Below, piece by piece: positions 7,074 to 10,596 of a stretch of DNA of 10,596 nucleotides. Both the position numbers and the translations under genes were made by a program. The notes beneath the pieces are model-generated. The model was not told the DNA's origin, did not search any database, and saw only the letters and a program-made list of their open reading frames with translations. Each line of letters starts with the position of its first letter. The stretch's first letter is position 1. This DNA is from Coxiellaceae bacterium (lineage in GTDB: Bacteria; Pseudomonadota; Gammaproteobacteria; UBA9339), in assembly GCA_003142435.1 (NCBI GenBank), contig PLMI01000027.1, positions 1-10,596 on the forward strand. The letters run 5' to 3'.

Positions 7074-8102
7074 ATGAAATCTAAAACCATGATGATTCTT
7101 TCCGGAGATATCGGAGGTACTAGCACAAGAATGCAGTTAACGGAGTTTGATCGCGATGAGCAAATGCATCTTTTGAAAAGCATCCATTATAGCAACCAAA
7201 ATTTCGCTAGTTTTTCCGATATTATCGATACTATCTTAAAAGAAACAGCCATTCAAAAAAAACAAATTAGCAGTATTTGCTTTGGCGTAGCCGGTCCCAT
7301 TATAAATGGCAATGTACAATTTACTAATCTTCTATGGGCTATAAATTCAGACGACCTCAAAACACAATTTGATTTGCAACATGTTTCTCTTATTAATGAT
7401 TTTGAAGCGATTGGCTATGGCATCGAAACTTTAACAAAAAATGATATTGAAACTTTACAAGAAGCAGAACCAAGAGAGAAAGGATTAAAAACTTTCGTTG
7501 GTGCGGGAACGGGACTTGGAGTTGGATTTATGACATTTTTTGATGACTCGTGCAGAGTCCATCCAACAGAAGGAGGCCACATAGATTTTGCACCAACTGA
7601 CGACATTCAAGTGGAATTACTAAATTACCTGCGAAAAAAATATCATCGCGTCTCATTTGAGCGCTTGCTTTCCGGCCCTGGTCTAGTAAACATTTATCGT
7701 TTCGTCCGCGATAATAAAATCTTCGAAGAAGAAGAAAATGCAGAGCTCCGTTTTCTTTTAGAAAGTGAGCAAGAGATTGACATCGCAGCAACCATCTCCG
7801 AATATGCGATCAAACACAAAGACATCTTAGCAATTCGTGCTCTTGATATTTTCATTCGCATTTATGGCTCTTTCGTCGGTGATTTAGCTCTCTCAATGTT
7901 TCCCTATGGCGGTATTTACATCGTTGGCGGCATCGCACCAAAACTACTGCCACAAATCCAGCAAGGCGGTTTCATGGAAAGATATCTTGATAAAGGCAGA
8001 GTATCTGGTGTGTTGAAAAACTTTCCAATATATGTTGTCACTAACACAAAAGTTGGCCTGCAGGGAGCTGCAATTTACGCACACAAAAATTTAGAATTTT
8101 AA
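7074..8102 (+). CDS. glk: Glucokinase (E. coli Glk type)
   Basis: The 342-residue product phosphorylates glucose with ATP to glucose 6-phosphate in the cytosol. It has the phosphate loop GDIGGTSTR (11-19), the catalytic INDF with Asp109, the second phosphate motif GAGTGLG (143-149), the sugar-binding EGGH (166-169) followed by DFAP, Glu196 in SFERLLSGPGL, and the late GGIAPK (285-290). Glu166, His169 and Glu196 match the glucose-contacting residues of E. coli Glk. The length is close to the 321-residue E. coli enzyme, with a slightly longer start and an acidic insert near 213-235 (FEEEENAELRFLLESEQEI). The start is uncertain between ATG 7074 and the ATGs at 7089 and 7092, because no clear Shine-Dalgarno precedes any of them. 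It is followed after 42 bases by the alpha/beta hydrolase gene and probably cotranscribed with it. Confidence 0.95.
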   Translation: MKSKTMMILSGDIGGTSTRMQLTEFDRDEQMHLLKSIHYSNQNFASFSDIIDTILKETAIQKKQISSICFGVAGPIINGNVQFTNLLWAINSDDLKTQFDLQHVSLINDFEAIGYGIETLTKNDIETLQEAEPREKGLKTFVGAGTGLGVGFMTFFDDSCRVHPTEGGHIDFAPTDDIQVELLNYLRKKYHRVSFERLLSGPGLVNIYRFVRDNKIFEEEENAELRFLLESEQEIDIAATISEYAIKHKDILAIRALDIFIRIYGSFVGDLALSMFPYGGIYIVGGIAPKLLPQIQQGGFMERYLDKGRVSGVLKNFPIYVVTNTKVGLQGAAIYAHKNLEF

Positions 8103-8144
8103 ACAACGGGGCCATTCTTGACCCTATATTCAAGAGATTAACAT

Positions 8145-9098
8145 ATGTCATTAACACCACAAACAGTAAAGTTATTAGATAGTATTGCAAAAGCAAGAAC
8201 AATTCACGTCACTGAAATACCTCTGGAAAAAATTAGAGAATTGGCGCTAACTACAGCTCGCGCTTTAGGCGGCATTCCAAAAACCATAAACAAAACTGAA
8301 CAAATAGAAATTGATGGACCATCAGGCAAAATCGCTCTGAGAATCTATACTCCAAATTTAAGCTCTGACCTTGAAGGTTCACCTACTCCAGCCTTGATTT
8401 ACTTTTTTGGCGGTGGATTTGTCTGGGGTAGTATTGATACTCATGACATCATTTGTAGAGATTTGACACACACCACTAATTGCAAAGTCATTTCTGTTAA
8501 TTACAAACTTGCTCCCGAATATAAATATCCCGTAGCTGTTAATGAAGCATTTACTGCAACAAAATCGGTTTTTACCAATGCCAAACAGTTAAATATTGAC
8601 TCTAAAAAAATTGCAATTAGTGGTTATAGCGCAGGCGGCAATTTAGCAGCTTTAACTGCTTTAAAAGCACGTGACGAAGGGTTACAACTCGCCTATCAAA
8701 TCTTATTCTGTCCATGGTTAGATCTTTCTTGTAGTTTTCCATCATATAAAAAGTACGCGCAAGATTATTACGTACTTGATCAAAAAACCATAGATTTTTT
8801 CGTTAACCATTACTTACCAAATGAAATCTCTACCACTGATCCAAAAGTATCACCAATTTGGGAAAATAATTTGCGCGGACTCCCGCCAACACTGATTGTT
8901 TCTGCAGAATTTGATCCTTTAGCTGATGAAAACAAGCAATACAGTGAAAACCTAAAGGCCGCAGGAGTTAAAGCCTCAAACATATGTTACTCAGGTCAGA
9001 TTCATGCTTTTATTTCTTATAGAGGCGTACTTGAGTTGGAAAAAGATCCTTTAGACGAAGTAGGGTCAATTTTAAAAGACTTTTTTAAAAAAAAATAA
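8145..9098 (+). CDS. Alpha/beta hydrolase, HSL-type esterase/lipase with altered oxyanion motif
   Basis: The 317-residue product has the alpha/beta-hydrolase_3 (hormone-sensitive lipase-like) layout: an N-terminal cap region (1-60), strand PALIYF, the oxyanion loop at 88-91, then VNYKLAPEYKYPVAV (118-132), a highly typical segment. The catalytic triad is visible as Ser162 in GYSAGG, Asp257 in SAEFDPLADE and His287 in QIHAF. The family's HGGG is here FGGG (Phe88), and the nucleophile elbow is GYSAGG rather than the usual GDSAGG. It is expected to be a cytosolic carboxylesterase acting on short acyl esters; the substrate is unknown. The ATG at 8145 has a modest purine-rich site (AAGAGA) about 8 bases upstream. 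It lies 42 bases after glk on the same strand with no terminator between, so the two probably share a transcript. Confidence 0.88.
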   Translation: MSLTPQTVKLLDSIAKARTIHVTEIPLEKIRELALTTARALGGIPKTINKTEQIEIDGPSGKIALRIYTPNLSSDLEGSPTPALIYFFGGGFVWGSIDTHDIICRDLTHTTNCKVISVNYKLAPEYKYPVAVNEAFTATKSVFTNAKQLNIDSKKIAISGYSAGGNLAALTALKARDEGLQLAYQILFCPWLDLSCSFPSYKKYAQDYYVLDQKTIDFFVNHYLPNEISTTDPKVSPIWENNLRGLPPTLIVSAEFDPLADENKQYSENLKAAGVKASNICYSGQIHAFISYRGVLELEKDPLDEVGSILKDFFKKK

Positions 9099-9156
9099 AT
9101 CGGGTCAGGAATTAAAAGAAGTAATGATAAAGAAGGCATAAAAAAAGCAGATAAAA

Positions 9157-9218
9157 CGCAACATATTGATTTTACTACATATTTTTATTACATGATTTTG
9201 TGTTTTTATGTTTAAATG
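9157..9218 (+). repeat. AT-rich ~60-bp repeat, copy B (upstream of panG)
   Basis: This is the second copy of the element at 3551-3613, in the same orientation and again directly before a plus-strand gene. It keeps the 18-base and 13-base identical blocks and the 17-base spacing between TTGATT (9166-9171) and TACATG (9189-9194). It ends at the first possible panG ATG (9216) and about 40 bases before the second (9258). The 58 bases between the hydrolase stop and the repeat show no hairpin or gene. Confidence 0.7.
9159..9171 (-). promoter_or_regulatory. Candidate IHF binding site in repeat copy B
   Basis: The minus strand reads AATCAATATGTTG, again a perfect match to WATCAANNNNTTR with an A/T-rich tract on its 5' side. 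The one base that differs from copy A (A to G) falls on the degenerate R position of the consensus. Confidence 0.4.
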
Positions 9219-9974
9219 TTAGAATTATCAGTTAACATAAAAAGTAATCTATTTGCTATGCAGCAAGCGCTTTCTAAATATTTAGTTATTGGCAGCGGCC
9301 AAATGGCTTCTCATTTTTGCCACTACCTAAAATTGCTTAATATTAGCCATCAGCAATGGGCACGCAATAATAATTCAGCGGATCAACTACAAGAATTCAT
9401 ATCTGACGCATCACATATTTTACTTCTCATTAAAGATTCTGAAATAATAAAATTTTACAATCAAAATGCGAATCTAAATTCCAAACCATGTATTCATTTC
9501 TCAGGAAGCGTTGTAGCAGACAATATTTTTGGTGCTCATCCTTTAATGACCTTTGGCAAAAATTTATATCTGTTAAAAGATTATCAAAAAATTCCATTCA
9601 TTTTAGAAGATACATGTCCTGATTTTCATAAAATTCTACCGGGTTTACCCAATAAAAGTTTTCGAATACCAAAACAACTGAAAGGCTTTTATCACGCATT
9701 ATGTGTTTTAAGTAGTAATTTTTCTTGTATTTTATGGCAAAAATTTTTCTCTGAATTACAAAATACTTTGCATCTGCCAATCGAAATTGCAAAACCTTAC
9801 TTAGAACAGACAACCAAAAATCTATTATTGCAACCAGAGCAAGCTTTAACCGGTCCATTAATGCGCAATGATCTAGAAACAATTGAGGCTAATTTAAACG
9901 CATTAAAAAATGATCCTTTTTGCGATGTTTACAAAGCAATGCTTAAAATTTTTAAACGTGACTACAAATTATGA
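9216..9974 (+). CDS. panG: Probable ketopantoate reductase of the PanG class (Rossmann + DUF2520)
   Basis: The 252-residue product has an N-terminal NAD(P)-binding Rossmann motif, YLVIGSGQMASHF (22-34), and a C-terminal half like DUF2520: HFSGSVV, GAHPLMTFG, FYHALCVLSSNF and the diagnostic ALTGPLMRNDLETI near residues 213-226. It overlaps panB by four bases (ATGA), so the two are translationally coupled. The known PanG class, first shown in Francisella and also reported for Coxiella, reduces ketopantoate to pantoate in organisms without PanE. The link to panB makes that role likely here, since PanB makes the substrate. It is not PanE or IlvC by sequence. The start may be ATG 9258 (residue 15) rather than 9216: neither has a Shine-Dalgarno, but starting at 9258 places the upstream repeat at the same distance as in its other copy. 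Assignment to the DUF2520 family is firm; the exact activity is inference from context. Confidence 0.75.
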   Translation: MLELSVNIKSNLFAMQQALSKYLVIGSGQMASHFCHYLKLLNISHQQWARNNNSADQLQEFISDASHILLLIKDSEIIKFYNQNANLNSKPCIHFSGSVVADNIFGAHPLMTFGKNLYLLKDYQKIPFILEDTCPDFHKILPGLPNKSFRIPKQLKGFYHALCVLSSNFSCILWQKFFSELQNTLHLPIEIAKPYLEQTTKNLLLQPEQALTGPLMRNDLETIEANLNALKNDPFCDVYKAMLKIFKRDYKL

Positions 9975-10596
9975 AAACTGTACTTGATTTTCAAAAAATG
10001 AAAGATAGTAATACTAAAATCAGCATGGTTACTTGTTATGATTTTTGGTCTGCAAAAATTATTGCTAAAAGTGACATCGATTGTATTTTAGTTGGCGACA
10101 GTCTTGCAATGGTTATGCACGGAAACGAAACTACGATTCCAGCAACAATAGATATCATGGCGCTACATATTCGTGCAGTTGCAAAAGGAGCAGTAAACAA
10201 ATTTATCATTGGAGATTTGCCATTTTGCTCTTACCGAAAAGATTTAAATACCTCTATGAATAACGTAGAGGAAATAATCCGCGCTGGAGCTCAAGCAGTA
10301 AAACTGGAAGGCATAATTGGTAATGAGCAAATAATTGATCATATTGTAAACTCCGGAATTCCTGTCATGGGGCACATAGGCTTAACGCCGCAGCACATTA
10401 ATCAACTGGGTACTTTTCGCGTACAAGGAAAGAACGAGACACTAGCAAATAAATTACTAGAACAGGCATTACTCTTGGAAAAACTAGGATGTTTTGCAAT
10501 AGTCATAGAATGTGTCCCACAAAAACTTGCTCAAATTATAACGCAGCGCTTGTCAATTCCAACAATTGGAATAGGCGCAGGATCGCATACTTCAGG
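9971..10596 (+). CDS. panB: 3-methyl-2-oxobutanoate hydroxymethyltransferase (PanB), 5' part
   Basis: The visible 208 codons encode the cytosolic enzyme that adds a hydroxymethyl group from methylene-tetrahydrofolate to 2-oxoisovalerate, giving ketopantoate for pantothenate and CoA synthesis. The (beta/alpha)8 barrel motifs appear in order: VTCYD (20-24), VGDSLAMVMHG (41-51) with metal ligand Asp43, GDLPF with Asp82, VKLEG with Lys111 and Glu113, PVMGHIGLTPQ with His135, the catalytic-type Glu180 in VIECVP, and GIGAG (200-204). These match E. coli Asp45, Asp84, Lys112, Glu114, His136 and Glu181 in spacing. The usual length is about 260-280 residues, so about a quarter lies beyond the right edge. 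The ATG overlaps the stop of panG (ATGA), with no independent ribosome binding site, which indicates coupling. panC or panD may follow outside the window. Confidence 0.97.
   Translation, partial: MKTVLDFQKMKDSNTKISMVTCYDFWSAKIIAKSDIDCILVGDSLAMVMHGNETTIPATIDIMALHIRAVAKGAVNKFIIGDLPFCSYRKDLNTSMNNVEEIIRAGAQAVKLEGIIGNEQIIDHIVNSGIPVMGHIGLTPQHINQLGTFRVQGKNETLANKLLEQALLLEKLGCFAIVIECVPQKLAQIITQRLSIPTIGIGAGSHTS

Noticed and set aside
9099..9156. Remnant coding region or small peptide between the alpha/beta hydrolase and panG
   Set aside because: Only a 5-codon frame after ATG and an isolated GGTCAGGA that looks like a ribosome binding site without a gene.

Overview
The window is AT-rich and gene-dense. 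It looks like chromosomal DNA from a gammaproteobacterium of the Legionella/Coxiella/Francisella type. This rests on the low GC content, an E. coli-type glucokinase, and a DUF2520-type ketopantoate reductase candidate (PanG class, described from Francisella and Coxiella relatives) fused operon-style to panB. The genus cannot be fixed from the sequence alone. I see no tRNA, rRNA, CRISPR array, insertion sequence or phage gene.

Left part (1-3550, minus strand): the N-terminal 101 codons of an unrecognised protein run off the left edge. A gene-poor stretch with a perfect 10-bp stem-loop follows. Then comes a complete pyruvate, phosphate dikinase gene (ppdK) with a good promoter and ribosome binding site and an unusual lysine-rich N-terminal tail.

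Middle part (3551-7011): a decayed gene for an exported protein (one frameshift, one in-frame stop) meets an HxlR-family regulator gene tail to tail. The regulator is divergent from a cytosolic serine hydrolase of the beta-lactamase/DUF3471 type. An inverted repeat overlaps the regulator's own predicted -10 box, which suggests autoregulation and possibly control of the hydrolase.

Right part (7012-10596, plus strand): glucokinase (glk) and an HSL-type alpha/beta hydrolase form a probable two-gene unit. The pantothenate pair panG-panB follows with a 4-base ATGA overlap; panB runs off the right edge.

The metabolic genes fit central carbon metabolism (glucose phosphorylation, pyruvate/PEP interconversion) and CoA precursor synthesis. 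The least ordinary signals are: a ~60-bp AT-rich element present twice, upstream of the decayed gene and of panG, each copy with a perfect IHF-consensus match; the histone-like basic tail on PPDK; and the non-canonical oxyanion motif of the alpha/beta hydrolase. I found no convincing new multi-gene system.
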